Assembly (NCBI RefSeq): GCF_023380245.1
Contig: NZ_CP093365.1
Span: forward strand, 1,302,001-1,366,000
DNA from: Bombilactobacillus thymidiniphilus
Lineage (GTDB): Bacteria; Bacillota; Bacilli; Lactobacillales; Lactobacillaceae
DNA length: 64,000 nt
Direction of reading: 5' to 3'
The notes beneath the pieces are model-generated. The model searched no databases, had not been told where the DNA came from, and saw nothing but the letters and a program-made list of their open reading frames with translations. The translations under genes were made by a program, and so were the position numbers. Below, piece after piece: positions 16,839-26,547 of this stretch (positions within the stretch are counted from its first letter, which is position 1; each line of letters opens with the position of its first letter).

Positions 16839-18774
16839 CAAAGGTGATCTAATTGCGGGGCGCTATAGAATTTTAGATACCTTAGGTGAAGGTGGCATGG
16901 CTAATGTTTATTTAGCTGAGGATACTTTCTTGCATCGCAAAGTAGCTTTAAAAAGTTTAAGACTTGATTTGACTGACAATAAGCAATTTCAAGAGCGCTT
17001 TAAGCGTGAATCGCAAGCTATGAGTAAATTATCCAGTCCTTACATTGTTAATATTTTAGATGTAGGTGATGATGATTTCTCTTATATTGTGATGGAGTAT
17101 GTAGACGGTCCAAGCTTGAAAAAATATTTGCGGCAACATTATCCATTGGATTTGCCTGAAGTTGTCAGTCTAATGGAAGAAATTTTACAAGGTGTTATTG
17201 TAGCACACAATCATGGCATTATTCATCGTGATTTAAAATCACAAAATGTACTTTTAACACCGCAAAAACATGCTAAAGTGGCAGATTTTGGCATTGCTTT
17301 GGCGCTGGGAGATCAGTCGATTACGCAGTCAGATACGACGATAGGCTCAATTCATTATATGGCACCAGAAAGAGTGCGTGGAGCACAAGCTAATCAGCGT
17401 TCAGATATTTATGCACTAGGAATTATTTTGTTTGAGATGTTAATGGGGAAGTTGCCATTTGATGGTGATAACGCAATGGCGGTCGCTTTACAGCATTTCA
17501 ATGATCAATTACCTAATATGCGTGCAATAAATCCCGATATTCCACAGGCTTTGGAGAACGTGGTACGTAAGGCAACAGCTAAAGATCTGACACAACGCTA
17601 TAAATCGGTGCAAGAAATGGCACAGGATTTAAAAACATCATTAGATCCTGCTCGTAGTAAGGAGTCACCGTTACCGTTATCAGCGCTTAATAAGCCAGTT
17701 GACAATCGACAAACAAAAGTTTTGCCCAATTTGACTGCAGAGCAAACTGTTCCCCAAAGTAATAATTCTAAAATTAAAAAACCCTTTAAGAAATGGCGAT
17801 TATGGTTATTGCTTGTTTTACTAGTTGTTTTATTGGTTGGTTTATTTTGGTATCCACGTAGAGAAGTGACTGTTCCAGACGTGGCTAATTTAACACAAGC
17901 GCAAGCACAAACCGTCTTAGGAAATTCAGGGTTAAAAGTACAACAAGTCGTTGGTATACATGATGTTAAAGTCGCTAAAGGTAGAATTATTCGTTCAGCA
18001 CCTGCCGAAGGGTTACACTTAAAAAAGGGCACTAAGATTAAACTGGTTAAAAGCCTAGGACCTACCTTAAAAAAACTTCCCAATGTGCAAGGATTAAACT
18101 ATTATGATGCCAAGAAAAAATTGCAACATGCCGGTTTTCGAGTGCAAAAAAAGCATCAATATTCTAATCAAGTAGCAGCTGGGTTAGTTGTAAAACAATC
18201 ACCTTCTACCAGCAAACACCAAAAGGTTGCTCAAAATAAGATTATTAAGTTAACAGTTTCTTTAGGACAAAAGAATTATGGTTTTGTCATTAAGGACCTA
18301 GTTGGTTATAATTTGCGCGAAGTGCAAGATTATGCTAATGAAGAGGGATTGCAGTTAATTGTTAAAAATGCACCTTCCGCGACTGTTGATAAGGGATTAG
18401 TTATTGAGCAAAATCCTAGTCCAGGTACTACAGTCTTAAGAGGTTCACAACTGGAAGTAACAATTTCTTTAGGCAATAAAAGTACTCCAGTTCCTAATGA
18501 TCATTCCAATGACACTGATAATAATGATAATTTACAAAATGTAGCACAGACTGTTAATATTCCTTATAACAATGCTAATTCTAGTGGCAATAATCAGGTG
18601 AAAATTTATTTAAAAGATGCGAACCATAGTTTAAGCAATGTTTACCAAAATTTGACTATTACAGCGGATACGCCAGTTACTCTTAATTTTCAATTAAATC
18701 ATGGACAAGTGGGACAATATATAATTGAACGTGATGGGCAAACAATCGTATCGCAGACAGTGACGGCTAATTAA
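16831..18774 (+). CDS. prkC: PASTA-domain Ser/Thr protein kinase PrkC/StkP
   Basis: 647 residues. Kinase domain about 1-270: GEGGMANVY loop, HRDLKSQN catalytic loop, DFG and APERVRG. One membrane span at about 325-345 (LWLLLVLLVVLLVGLFW). Outside are three PASTA repeats (starting VPDVANL, LPNVQGL, IKDLVGY), then a linker rich in Asn/Asp/Ser and a final 60-70 residue beta-rich tail. PASTA domains sense muropeptides or lipid II, coupling wall status to phosphorylation. ATG 16831 is preferred over upstream in-frame starts. Confidence 0.96.
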   Translation: MINKGDLIAGRYRILDTLGEGGMANVYLAEDTFLHRKVALKSLRLDLTDNKQFQERFKRESQAMSKLSSPYIVNILDVGDDDFSYIVMEYVDGPSLKKYLRQHYPLDLPEVVSLMEEILQGVIVAHNHGIIHRDLKSQNVLLTPQKHAKVADFGIALALGDQSITQSDTTIGSIHYMAPERVRGAQANQRSDIYALGIILFEMLMGKLPFDGDNAMAVALQHFNDQLPNMRAINPDIPQALENVVRKATAKDLTQRYKSVQEMAQDLKTSLDPARSKESPLPLSALNKPVDNRQTKVLPNLTAEQTVPQSNNSKIKKPFKKWRLWLLLVLLVVLLVGLFWYPRREVTVPDVANLTQAQAQTVLGNSGLKVQQVVGIHDVKVAKGRIIRSAPAEGLHLKKGTKIKLVKSLGPTLKKLPNVQGLNYYDAKKKLQHAGFRVQKKHQYSNQVAAGLVVKQSPSTSKHQKVAQNKIIKLTVSLGQKNYGFVIKDLVGYNLREVQDYANEEGLQLIVKNAPSATVDKGLVIEQNPSPGTTVLRGSQLEVTISLGNKSTPVPNDHSNDTDNNDNLQNVAQTVNIPYNNANSSGNNQVKIYLKDANHSLSNVYQNLTITADTPVTLNFQLNHGQVGQYIIERDGQTIVSQTVTAN

Positions 18775-18775
18775 T

Positions 18776-19666
18776 ATGCAAACAGGAAGAATTATTAATT
18801 CAAATAGTGGTTTTTATTATATTCAAACTGCCGACAAAAAAATTGTCACCACAAAAGCACGTGGTAATTTTCGACAACGCAAAATTAAGCCTTTAGTTGG
18901 TGACTGGGTGGATTTTGACAATGCCTATTTGTTGAATATTCATCCACGACGTAACGAAATTGCACGTCCGTTAATTGCTAACGTTGATCAAGCTTTAGTT
19001 GTTGTGTCAGCCACGGAACCGGAATTTTCGACTAATTTATTAGATCGTTTCATCGTCATTTTACAGTCGAAAAATATTAAACCAATTATTTATTTGAGTA
19101 AAACGGATTTATTATCTAGTGAACAATTAGTGGATATTAAACAGCAACTTGATTACTATCATCTATGTGGCTATGAAGTTTTTACTAGTCACCAATCAGA
19201 AATAGAAGAAAAACATTTTATGGCTGTTTTAGGTGACCAAGAAACAGTCGTTACCGGACAGACTGGTGTTGGCAAGTCGACATTATTGAATAAATTGTTA
19301 CCAGAACTTAAATTAAAAACTGCCAGTATTTCGACCAGCTTAAATCGAGGTAAGCATACTACACGCTTAGTAACGCTATATCCCTTTCAAAATGGTCTAA
19401 TTGCTGATACGCCTGGTTTTTCTTCGTTACAATTTCAAGATATAACTGTAGAACAATTGCCTAATTTGTTTCGGGATCTGCAATATTATGCTAGTGATTG
19501 CAAATATCGTAGTTGCTTACATTTGAATGAACCCGATTGTGCTGTTAAAAAAGCTGTTACATCCGGTGATATTTTGCCCAGTCGTTACCAAAATTATCAG
19601 CAATTCCATGAAGAAATTGCAAAAGTTCGTCCAACTTATCAAAAGAAGTCGAAAAAACGGAGGTAA
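18776..19666 (+). CDS. rsgA: Ribosome small-subunit GTPase RsgA (YloQ)
   Basis: 296 residues: OB fold, then a circularly permuted GTPase with G4 (YLSKTDLL) before G1 (GQTGVGKSTLLNKL) and G3 (DTPGFSSL), and a C-terminal zinc knuckle (CKYRSCLHLNEPDC). It checks late 30S assembly. It begins 1 base after prkC, as in most Bacilli. Confidence 0.96.
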   Translation: MQTGRIINSNSGFYYIQTADKKIVTTKARGNFRQRKIKPLVGDWVDFDNAYLLNIHPRRNEIARPLIANVDQALVVVSATEPEFSTNLLDRFIVILQSKNIKPIIYLSKTDLLSSEQLVDIKQQLDYYHLCGYEVFTSHQSEIEEKHFMAVLGDQETVVTGQTGVGKSTLLNKLLPELKLKTASISTSLNRGKHTTRLVTLYPFQNGLIADTPGFSSLQFQDITVEQLPNLFRDLQYYASDCKYRSCLHLNEPDCAVKKAVTSGDILPSRYQNYQQFHEEIAKVRPTYQKKSKKRR

Positions 19667-19671
19667 AAATA

Positions 19672-20343
19672 ATGAATTTTGATGTCATTGCACCATCAAT
19701 TCTGAGTGCGGATCGTTTGAATTTACATCGTGATTTGCAAACTGCAATTCAAGGCGGTGCACAGATGTTTCATATTGATATTATGGATGGGGTATTTGTA
19801 CCAAATTTATCTTTTGGACCGAGTTTTGTACAAGCTATTCGCAAAATTACATCATTGCCGCTTGATGTTCACTTAATGACAATTAATCCTGAAAATTATC
19901 TAGATGAATTAATTGCTGACCAGGCTGATTTAATCAACTTACACGTAGAAAGTACTAATCACATTTATCGTGCTATCCAAAAAGTACAGGCTGCGGAAAT
20001 TAAAGCCGGAATTGTGCTTAATCCAGGAACGTCAATCAGCAGTGTCGCGCCCTTATTGCCTTTAGTGGATAATGTTTTAGTGATGAGTGTCAATCCTGGT
20101 TTTGGTGGACAGCAGTTTATCTATGCGATGACGCAAAAAATTCAAAAGTTGGCACAATTACGCAAGCAAAATGCTGATTATACTTATACTATTGAAGTTG
20201 ATGGAGGTATTAATGAGCAAACAGCTAAACTTTGTAAAGTGGCAGGTGCACAAATTTTTGTTGCTGGATCTTATGTATTTGACCATGATATTGCCCAACA
20301 AATTGCGCGCCTAAAAGAGGTTTTGGTCATTGAAAACAGTTAG
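19672..20343 (+). CDS. rpe: Ribulose-phosphate 3-epimerase
   Basis: 223 residues, TIM barrel: HIDIMDGVFVPNLSFGP, DVHLMTINPENY, MSVNPGFGGQ and EVDGGIN are all present. It interconverts ribulose 5-phosphate and xylulose 5-phosphate in the pentose-phosphate or phosphoketolase route. Overlaps the following thiN by 14 bases. Confidence 0.96.
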   Translation: MNFDVIAPSILSADRLNLHRDLQTAIQGGAQMFHIDIMDGVFVPNLSFGPSFVQAIRKITSLPLDVHLMTINPENYLDELIADQADLINLHVESTNHIYRAIQKVQAAEIKAGIVLNPGTSISSVAPLLPLVDNVLVMSVNPGFGGQQFIYAMTQKIQKLAQLRKQNADYTYTIEVDGGINEQTAKLCKVAGAQIFVAGSYVFDHDIAQQIARLKEVLVIENS

Positions 20344-20974
20344 ATTGATGCTGGGAGGCAATACCACCAACATTCCTGATTTAACTATGTTGCATGGCAA
20401 GACTTGGATAGGAGCAGATCATGGTAATTTAGTGTTATTGGAACAAAATATTGTGCCTCAAATTAGTGTTGGTGATTTTGATTCGCTGACACCATTAGAA
20501 AAAAATCTAATGGAATTGCAAGTTAATGATATTCGTTACGCCAATGCTATTAAAGATTATACAGATTCGCAGTTAGCACTAGACATAGCTTTAACTGACT
20601 TGAAAGCACAACAAATACTAATTTATGGTGCTACCGGCGGGCGTTTAGATCATGAGCTGGTGAATTTATTGTTGCCGCTGGATCTAAGCTCTGAGAGCGA
20701 TATTGGACGCTTGAAAATTATTGATCGGCAAAATGTGATCTCATATTTTACACCAGGTAGATACACTTTAACCAAAATAGCTGATATGGATTATTTAGCT
20801 TTTGTGAACCTAGTACCAGTGAATAATTTTACTATTCAAGGAGCCAAATATCCTTTGAAATCGACTAATTTAGCACGTCCGATATCGTTCGCTAGCAATG
20901 AATTCGTGGGTTATGCACCAGTTGATTTTGCATTCACTGATGGTGTCATGGCGGTGATTCAAAGTCGAGGGTAA
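20330..20974 (+). CDS. thiN: Thiamine pyrophosphokinase
   Basis: 214 residues. GADHGNLVLL, SVGDFDSL, KDYTDSQLALDIA and YGATGGRLDHELVNL match the TPK catalytic domain. It makes thiamine pyrophosphate from thiamine and ATP, the cofactor of transketolase and phosphoketolase, which fits its place after rpe. TTG start at 20330 inside rpe, with AGAGG at about 20316-20320. No TPP riboswitch is seen. Confidence 0.93.
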   Translation: MKTVRLMLGGNTTNIPDLTMLHGKTWIGADHGNLVLLEQNIVPQISVGDFDSLTPLEKNLMELQVNDIRYANAIKDYTDSQLALDIALTDLKAQQILIYGATGGRLDHELVNLLLPLDLSSESDIGRLKIIDRQNVISYFTPGRYTLTKIADMDYLAFVNLVPVNNFTIQGAKYPLKSTNLARPISFASNEFVGYAPVDFAFTDGVMAVIQSRG

Positions 20975-20978
20975 AATA

Positions 20979-21006
20979 AAAAAGTCGCCTTTAAGCGACT
21001 TTTTTA
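20979..21006. terminator. Bidirectional terminator between thiN and rpmB
   Basis: Stem AAAAGTCGC / GCGACTTTT with A-run on the left and T-run on the right. It ends thiN on the plus strand and rpmB on the minus strand. Confidence 0.88.
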
Positions 21007-21007
21007 T

Positions 21008-21193
21008 TTAGACGCGAGTAACTTTGCCAGACTTTAAAGCCCGTGTAGAAACCCAAACGCGTTTTGGCTTACCATCAACTAGGATACGCACTTTTTGTAA
21101 ATTAGCTTTCCAAGAACGCTTAGAAGAGTTCAAAGCGTGCGAACGTTTATTACCAAAAGTAGTTTTGCGTCCTGTAATAATATCTTTTGCCAT
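21008..21193 (-). CDS. rpmB: 50S ribosomal protein L28
   Basis: 61 residues: [20 protein letters not shown], then [10 protein letters not shown] and the tail [11 protein letters not shown], full match to bL28 of the zinc-free type. It has a strong RBS (AAGGAGG). The minus-strand orientation inside a plus-strand run is conserved in Bacilli. Confidence 0.97.
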   Translation of the reverse strand: MAKDIITGRKTTFGNKRSHALNSSKRSWKANLQKVRILVDGKPKRVWVSTRALKSGKVTRV

Positions 21194-21244
21194 GGGACAA
21201 ACCTCCTTGCCCTGTAATACTTTTACATGTACAATACGCTAGAT

Positions 21245-21273
21245 ATGTTACCATTTACTATCAGAGAACGCAA
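21245..21273 (-). promoter_or_regulatory. Promoter of rpmB
   Basis: Read on the minus strand: TTGCGT (21273-21268) and TAACAT (21250-21245) with 17 bases between. It lies 51 bases upstream of the rpmB start. Confidence 0.55.
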
Positions 21274-21308
21274 GTTATAATTCAAGTAATTTTGCTTGAC
21301 ACTTTTAG

Positions 21309-21338
21309 TTGTTCTTTTACAAATGAATAGGCTATGAT
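21309..21338 (+). promoter_or_regulatory. Promoter of the yloU-fakA operon
   Basis: TATGAT at 21333-21338 with TTGTTC at 21309-21314 (18 bases apart). A better -35 (TTGACA, 21296-21301) is too far from that -10 but pairs with TACAAA at 21318-21323 (16 bases apart), so either or both may be used. Confidence 0.5.
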
Positions 21339-21380
21339 AAAATTTATTAATGATACGATTACAGATCGGGGTGTTGTTCT

Positions 21381-21746
21381 TTGGCAGTATCTATTAAAAC
21401 AAAATACGGAAATATTGCTGTTTCTAACGAAGTGATTGCTTCAATTGTTGGAGTGGCAGCAACTGATATTTATGGCATTGTCGGGATGGCTAGTAAAAGT
21501 CAGATTCGTGACGGAATGAATATGATTTTAAATCGAGATAATTATACTCGCGGTGTTGTGGTGCGCCAAGAAGGTGATGATACTGTGGTTGATGTCTACA
21601 TTATCGTCGGCTATGGCGTTAAAATTTCAGAGGTTTGTCGTAATGTGCAAAATCGGGTGAAATATAATTTAGAAACCATGTTGGGAGCGCCAACGGCTAA
21701 AGTGAATGTAATAGTTCAAGGTGTTAAAATTTTAGAAGCGGATTAA
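21381..21746 (+). CDS. Asp23/Gls24 family protein (YloU-like)
   Basis: 121 residues with the Asp23 pattern: GNIAVSNEVIASIVGVAATDIYGIVGM, DVYIIVGYGVKISEV and VNVIVQGVKIL. It starts with TTG at 21381. This paralogue always sits in front of the DhaL-type kinase gene in Bacilli, and its role is probably tied to fatty-acid or envelope homeostasis. It shares family but not position with the gene at 3641. Confidence 0.88.
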   Translation: MAVSIKTKYGNIAVSNEVIASIVGVAATDIYGIVGMASKSQIRDGMNMILNRDNYTRGVVVRQEGDDTVVDVYIIVGYGVKISEVCRNVQNRVKYNLETMLGAPTAKVNVIVQGVKILEAD

Positions 21747-21761
21747 TTGGAGGAATAGCTG

Positions 21762-23441
21762 GTGTCAGTGAAGAAAATTACGGCAAATGAGTTTAAGGAT
21801 ATGATTCGCATAGGTTCGCATCGTTTGGACCAAAATGCGAAATTTGTCGATTCTTTAAATGTTTTTCCTGTTCCTGATGGCGATACCGGAACAAATATGA
21901 ATTTAACCTTTCAATCAGGCTATAAAGCTGTTAATGAAGCTGATTATGAACATGTTGGTGAGTTGGCAAAAGCCTTATCTAAAGGCTTATTGATGGGTGC
22001 TCGTGGTAATTCAGGAGTGATTACATCGCAAATTTTTCGTGGTTTTGGCAAAAGTCTAGAACAAAAATCTCAGTTAACAGCTACGGATTTATCAGAGGCA
22101 TTAGTTGGCGGGGTACAGACAGCCTACCAAGCAGTGATGAAACCAGTTGAAGGTACTATTTTAACAGTTGCGCGTGGCGCTAGTGAAGCTGCTCAGGTTG
22201 TGGCACAACAAGATGCTGATGTATTAAGTGTGATGCAAGCAGCTGTTGCAGGTGCTAAGAAGGCTTTAGCTAAAACGCCGGATTTGTTACCGGTTTTAAA
22301 AGAAGTTGGCGTGGTTGATTCTGGTGGTCAAGGCTTATTATTTGTCTATGAAGGATTTTTACAAGCTTTAGGTGGGCAAGTAAGTGATGCTGAAGTATAC
22401 CAACCTAATGAATCCGAAATGGATGACATGTTAAACGCGGCACATCATCAATCAGCGCAGGCGCAGTTTGAAGTTAGTGATATTCATAATGGATTTTGTA
22501 CAGAAATGATGGTGCAACTGGGTGTAGATCCAACTACTAGTGACACTTTCCAATATGAAGAATTTCGCAACTATTTAGCAAATATTGGCGATTCTTTGCT
22601 TGTAGTGGCTGATGACGAAGTAGTTAAGGTTCATGTTCATACACAGCATCCACAGCAAGTTTTTGCATATGGAAAGCGTTTTGGTAATCTATCCAAAATT
22701 AAAATTGATAATATGCGTATTCAACATGAGACCATTGTGGAAAATGATGATGATTCTGTACCAACAAGACAGCCAGTTAAAGAATTGGACTACGCAATTA
22801 TTGCTGTAGTTTCAGGAGCAGGTTTAGAAAAATTATTTACTAGTTTAGGTGTGACGACGATTATTAGTGGTGGACAGACAATGAATCCTTCAACACAAGA
22901 TATTGTTGATGCGATTAATAATAGCCATGCGCAGCGTGTTTTAGTGCTACCCAATAATGGCAATATAGTGATGGCTGCCCAACAAGCACAAGAGGTTGTT
23001 GATATTCCCACGCAAATCGTCCCTAGTAAATCGATTGCGCAAGGTATGACGGCGTTACTTTCATTTGATCAAACTGCTGATTTGATGACTAATCAAGAAA
23101 ATATGACTGAAGCGTTACCTGATGTTAAAAGTGGTCAGATCACGCAAGCTGTTCGTGATAGTGTGATTAGTGATTTGCATGTTAAAGAAAATGACGTTAT
23201 CGGTATTGTCGATGGAGAGATCGTCGTTAATGGTTCTGATGCAGTACAAGTTAGCATTGCGATGGTGCAAAAAATGGTTGATGGTGATAGTGAAGTAGTT
23301 ACTATTATCATTGGACAAACTGGTGAACAAGCAATTGCAGAACAAATTGCTGCGGATATTGAAACAGCTTTTGACGATTTAGAAGTGGAAATTCATCAAG
23401 GCGATCAACCAGTTTATCCTTATTTGATAGCTGTAGAATAA
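21762..23441 (+). CDS. fakA: Fatty acid kinase catalytic subunit FakA (YloV)
   Basis: 559 residues. N-terminal DhaL ATP-binding domain (about 1-200) with VPDGDTGTNMNLT, whose Asp residues bind Mg-ATP, and MGARGNSGVI; a middle domain; and a C-terminal domain with VVSGAGLEKLF. FakA phosphorylates fatty acids held by a FakB (DegV) partner, feeding exogenous fatty acids to PlsX/PlsY. FakB is not in the window, but plsX and acpP are just downstream. GTG start. Confidence 0.93.
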   Translation: MSVKKITANEFKDMIRIGSHRLDQNAKFVDSLNVFPVPDGDTGTNMNLTFQSGYKAVNEADYEHVGELAKALSKGLLMGARGNSGVITSQIFRGFGKSLEQKSQLTATDLSEALVGGVQTAYQAVMKPVEGTILTVARGASEAAQVVAQQDADVLSVMQAAVAGAKKALAKTPDLLPVLKEVGVVDSGGQGLLFVYEGFLQALGGQVSDAEVYQPNESEMDDMLNAAHHQSAQAQFEVSDIHNGFCTEMMVQLGVDPTTSDTFQYEEFRNYLANIGDSLLVVADDEVVKVHVHTQHPQQVFAYGKRFGNLSKIKIDNMRIQHETIVENDDDSVPTRQPVKELDYAIIAVVSGAGLEKLFTSLGVTTIISGGQTMNPSTQDIVDAINNSHAQRVLVLPNNGNIVMAAQQAQEVVDIPTQIVPSKSIAQGMTALLSFDQTADLMTNQENMTEALPDVKSGQITQAVRDSVISDLHVKENDVIGIVDGEIVVNGSDAVQVSIAMVQKMVDGDSEVVTIIIGQTGEQAIAEQIAADIETAFDDLEVEIHQGDQPVYPYLIAVE

Positions 23442-23456
23442 TCATCAATTTAGTAT

Positions 23457-23480
23457 TGACGACATTAGTCGTCTTTTTTT
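23457..23480 (+). terminator. Intrinsic terminator after fakA
   Basis: Short stem GACGAC / GTCGTC with loop ATTA, then seven T. The recG RBS follows directly. Confidence 0.75.
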
Positions 23481-23490
23481 GGAGTTGGGT

Positions 23491-25515
23491 ATGCAAGCAA
23501 TTGGACAATCGGTTATTCATTTAAATGGTGTCGGTCCGAAACTGCAATCAGCGTTAGCAGAACTAGGAATTATAACCGTCAGAGATTTGCTGTATTATTT
23601 TCCAAGGCGGTATGAAGATTTAGTTATTAAATCTACCAAAGAAGCTAACGACCAAGAAAAAATTGTTTTACAAGGGGTAATTGCTAGTCCCGCTATTTTG
23701 AAACGTTTAGGTAATAAGCGGACGTTGACAATTATGCGTTTGTTAGTTGATAATCAGAGTATACCGGTGACTTTTTTTAATCAGCCGTGGCTCAAGCAGA
23801 AAGTTACTGCTGGTCAGGAAATTTTAATCTATGGTCAATGGAATCTAGCTAAGCAATCTTTGACTGGTATCAAAATTTTAGCTAATGATAATCTTACTGG
23901 TGCTAGTGTTGATGCAATTTATCCGACTAATAAAAAAGTGCCCCAAAAGACACTAATTAAACTTATTAAACAAGCAATAGATTTAAGCTTGACAGAGGTG
24001 GTAGATCCTTTACCGGTGGTATTGCAACAAAAATATCAACTTTTAAAAGAACAAAATATAATTAAATGGATGCATTTTCCTGAGAATTTGGAGCAAGCCC
24101 GTTTAGCACGTAGAAGTGCTAAGTTTAGGGAATTTTTTTTGTACAGTGCACGTTTGTGCCAGTTGAAAAACGCTAAAACTTCAGATCTAGGAGTTAGTGA
24201 ACAATATAATGAAGAATATGTTCAGCAGTTGATGTCTTCTTTAGATTTTTCTTTAACAGCAGCTCAACAACGTGCTTTGACAGAAATTTTACGCGATATG
24301 GCGCAATCTAAACCGATGAATCGGCTTTTGCAAGGTGATGTTGGCAGCGGTAAAACTATTGTAGCAGCGATTGCAATGTTTGCAGCCGTGACAGCTGGAT
24401 TTCAGGCGGTATTGATGGTTCCAACGGAAATTTTAGCACAGCAACATTTTAAAAAATTAGCGCCTTTGCTGGCAAAATTTCAAGTAACTACTACTCTACT
24501 AACCAGCTCGCTGACGGCCAAACAACGTAAACAGCGTCTAGCTGCTATTCAAGCTGGACGCTATAATTGTATTATTGGTACGCAAGCACTTTTTCAAAAA
24601 GATGTCCAGTATGCTCAGTTAGGTTTGGTGGTTATTGATGAGCAACATCGCTTTGGTGTTCAGCAGCGGAAAGCATTGCGTCAAAAGGGTATTAATCCAG
24701 ATTTATTATTGATGACTGCAACACCGATTCCGCGAACTTTAGCGATTACTTATTATGGCGAGATGGATTTGTCACTGATTGATGAATTACCTCAGGGACG
24801 GCAGCAAATCACCACTTTTTGGCTACGTTTCAATAAGTTAGGTCAAGTGAAACATTTTTTGCGCGAACAGTTAGTGCAAAAGGCGCAAGTATTTGTAGTT
24901 GCACCGTTGATTGCTGATTCTTCAAAGATTGATTTAGCTAATGCACAGGATATTTATCAAAAATTAGTTGATTTATTTCCGAATCAAAAAGTTGGTTTAT
25001 TGCATGGACAAATGACGACTATAGAAAAAGAACAAATTATGACTGCCTTTCAAAAGCAAGAAATTGCAATTTTAGTTGCAACGACAGTCATTGAAGTAGG
25101 TATTGATGTGCCCAACGCCTCTATTATGGTAGTTTTAAATGCTGAGCGTTTTGGTTTGTCACAATTGCATCAATTACGTGGACGTGTTGGACGTGGTCAA
25201 CGAGCTTCTTACTGTATTTTAGTTAGTGACCCCACCAATAAAATTGCTCTACAGCGCATGAAAATCATGACACAAACGACAGACGGTTTTAGGTTAGCTC
25301 AAAAAGATTTAGAATTACGGGGTTCCGGTGATTTCTTTGGTGATAATCAATCTGGTTTACCGGCTTTTAAGATTGGTGATCCTGTAGCTGACGCTAAAAT
25401 GTTGGACATCGCCTATCAAGAAGCACGACACTTGTTTCAAAGTGATCAAAAATTAATGGATTATCCAATTTTGAAATCATATATAAGTAATACACAGACA
25501 AACAATATAGATTAG
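23491..25515 (+). CDS. recG: ATP-dependent DNA helicase RecG
   Basis: 674 residues: wedge/OB domain first, then Walker A LQGDVGSGKTIVA, DEQHRFGV box, TATPIPRTLAITYYG and QLRGRVGRG. It remodels stalled forks and Holliday junctions. ATG 23491 is chosen; an in-frame TTG at 23479 lies in the terminator T-run. Twelve bases before plsX. Confidence 0.96.
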   Translation: MQAIGQSVIHLNGVGPKLQSALAELGIITVRDLLYYFPRRYEDLVIKSTKEANDQEKIVLQGVIASPAILKRLGNKRTLTIMRLLVDNQSIPVTFFNQPWLKQKVTAGQEILIYGQWNLAKQSLTGIKILANDNLTGASVDAIYPTNKKVPQKTLIKLIKQAIDLSLTEVVDPLPVVLQQKYQLLKEQNIIKWMHFPENLEQARLARRSAKFREFFLYSARLCQLKNAKTSDLGVSEQYNEEYVQQLMSSLDFSLTAAQQRALTEILRDMAQSKPMNRLLQGDVGSGKTIVAAIAMFAAVTAGFQAVLMVPTEILAQQHFKKLAPLLAKFQVTTTLLTSSLTAKQRKQRLAAIQAGRYNCIIGTQALFQKDVQYAQLGLVVIDEQHRFGVQQRKALRQKGINPDLLLMTATPIPRTLAITYYGEMDLSLIDELPQGRQQITTFWLRFNKLGQVKHFLREQLVQKAQVFVVAPLIADSSKIDLANAQDIYQKLVDLFPNQKVGLLHGQMTTIEKEQIMTAFQKQEIAILVATTVIEVGIDVPNASIMVVLNAERFGLSQLHQLRGRVGRGQRASYCILVSDPTNKIALQRMKIMTQTTDGFRLAQKDLELRGSGDFFGDNQSGLPAFKIGDPVADAKMLDIAYQEARHLFQSDQKLMDYPILKSYISNTQTNNID

Positions 25516-25527
25516 TGAGGAAAGCAA

Positions 25528-26526
25528 ATGAAAGTAGCTGTTGATGCTATGGGTGGCGATAATGCCCCACAAGTAGTAGTGGAAGGAGTTAAACGAGCTC
25601 GCGATGAATTTAGCGATTTGGAATTTATTTTATTCGGTGATCAAGAACAAATTAAGCAATATTTGGATAATGATGAGCGAATTACAATTATGCATACGAC
25701 AACCCAAATTTTAGGGACTGACGAACCGATGAAAGCAATTCGCCAAAAGAAAGATTCTTCAATGGTTTTGGCAGCTCAAGCAGTCAAGGATGGACAAGCT
25801 GACGCGATGACTTCTTTAGGTAATTCTGGAGCTTTATTAGCTGCTGGTATTTTTATTATTGGACGTTTGAAAAATATTTCACGTCCAGCTTTAATGCCAA
25901 CGATGCCCATTATTGCTGGTGATCATGGCTTTGTCTTGCTAGATGCTGGCGCTAATGCAGAAGTTAAAGTGGATTATTTGAAACAGTGGGCAATCATGGC
26001 TTCTTTTTATGCTAGTGAAGTGGAAGAAATAACTAATCCGCGCGTTGCTTTGCTAAATAATGGTAGCGAATTCGATAAAGGGGATCGTTTGCATCAAGAA
26101 GCTTATCAACAGTTATCCCAGTTGGAAGGTATTAACTTTGTGGGGAATGTGGAAGCAGATAATGTGTTGCAAGGGTCAGCTGATGTCATTGTGACGGATG
26201 GTTTTACCGGCAATGCAGTTTTGAAATCTATCGAAGGTACTGCTAAGCTAGTGGTTTCTGAATTGAAGAATGCTTTGTTGAATAATGGCTTAAAAGCTAA
26301 ATTAGGTGCTGCTTTGGCAAAACCTGCTTTAATTAACATTAAAGATACTTTTGATGTCTCTAAATACGGCGGAGCAGTCTTGATGGGTGTTAAAGCACCG
26401 GTTGTTAAATCACACGGATCTTCTGACGCCCGAACTGTCTATTATGCTTTGGTGCAATTGAGAATGATGTATAATAAGAGAATGCTTGATAAAGTTATTC
26501 AATACTTTGATCAAGAACATAAATAA
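25528..26526 (+). CDS. plsX: Phosphate acyltransferase PlsX
   Basis: 332 residues: VAVDAMGGDNAPQVVVEG, DAMTSLGNSGALLAAG and TDGFTGNAVLKSIEG are family hallmarks. It swaps acyl groups between ACP and phosphate to give acyl-phosphate for PlsY. The next gene, acpP, encodes its acyl carrier. Confidence 0.96.
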   Translation: MKVAVDAMGGDNAPQVVVEGVKRARDEFSDLEFILFGDQEQIKQYLDNDERITIMHTTTQILGTDEPMKAIRQKKDSSMVLAAQAVKDGQADAMTSLGNSGALLAAGIFIIGRLKNISRPALMPTMPIIAGDHGFVLLDAGANAEVKVDYLKQWAIMASFYASEVEEITNPRVALLNNGSEFDKGDRLHQEAYQQLSQLEGINFVGNVEADNVLQGSADVIVTDGFTGNAVLKSIEGTAKLVVSELKNALLNNGLKAKLGAALAKPALINIKDTFDVSKYGGAVLMGVKAPVVKSHGSSDARTVYYALVQLRMMYNKRMLDKVIQYFDQEHK

Positions 26527-26547
26527 ATATTTTAGAGGTTAATAATA

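Noticed and set aside
17598-18083. 161-codon ORF antisense to prkC
   Set aside because: The longest shadow frame in the window, but the forward frame holds the PASTA domains and the reverse frame shows no motif or RBS.
20975-21380. TPP riboswitch for thiN
   Set aside because: thiN is embedded in rpe upstream; this gap serves rpmB and the YloU-like gene, and no TPP aptamer motif (CUGAGA) is present.
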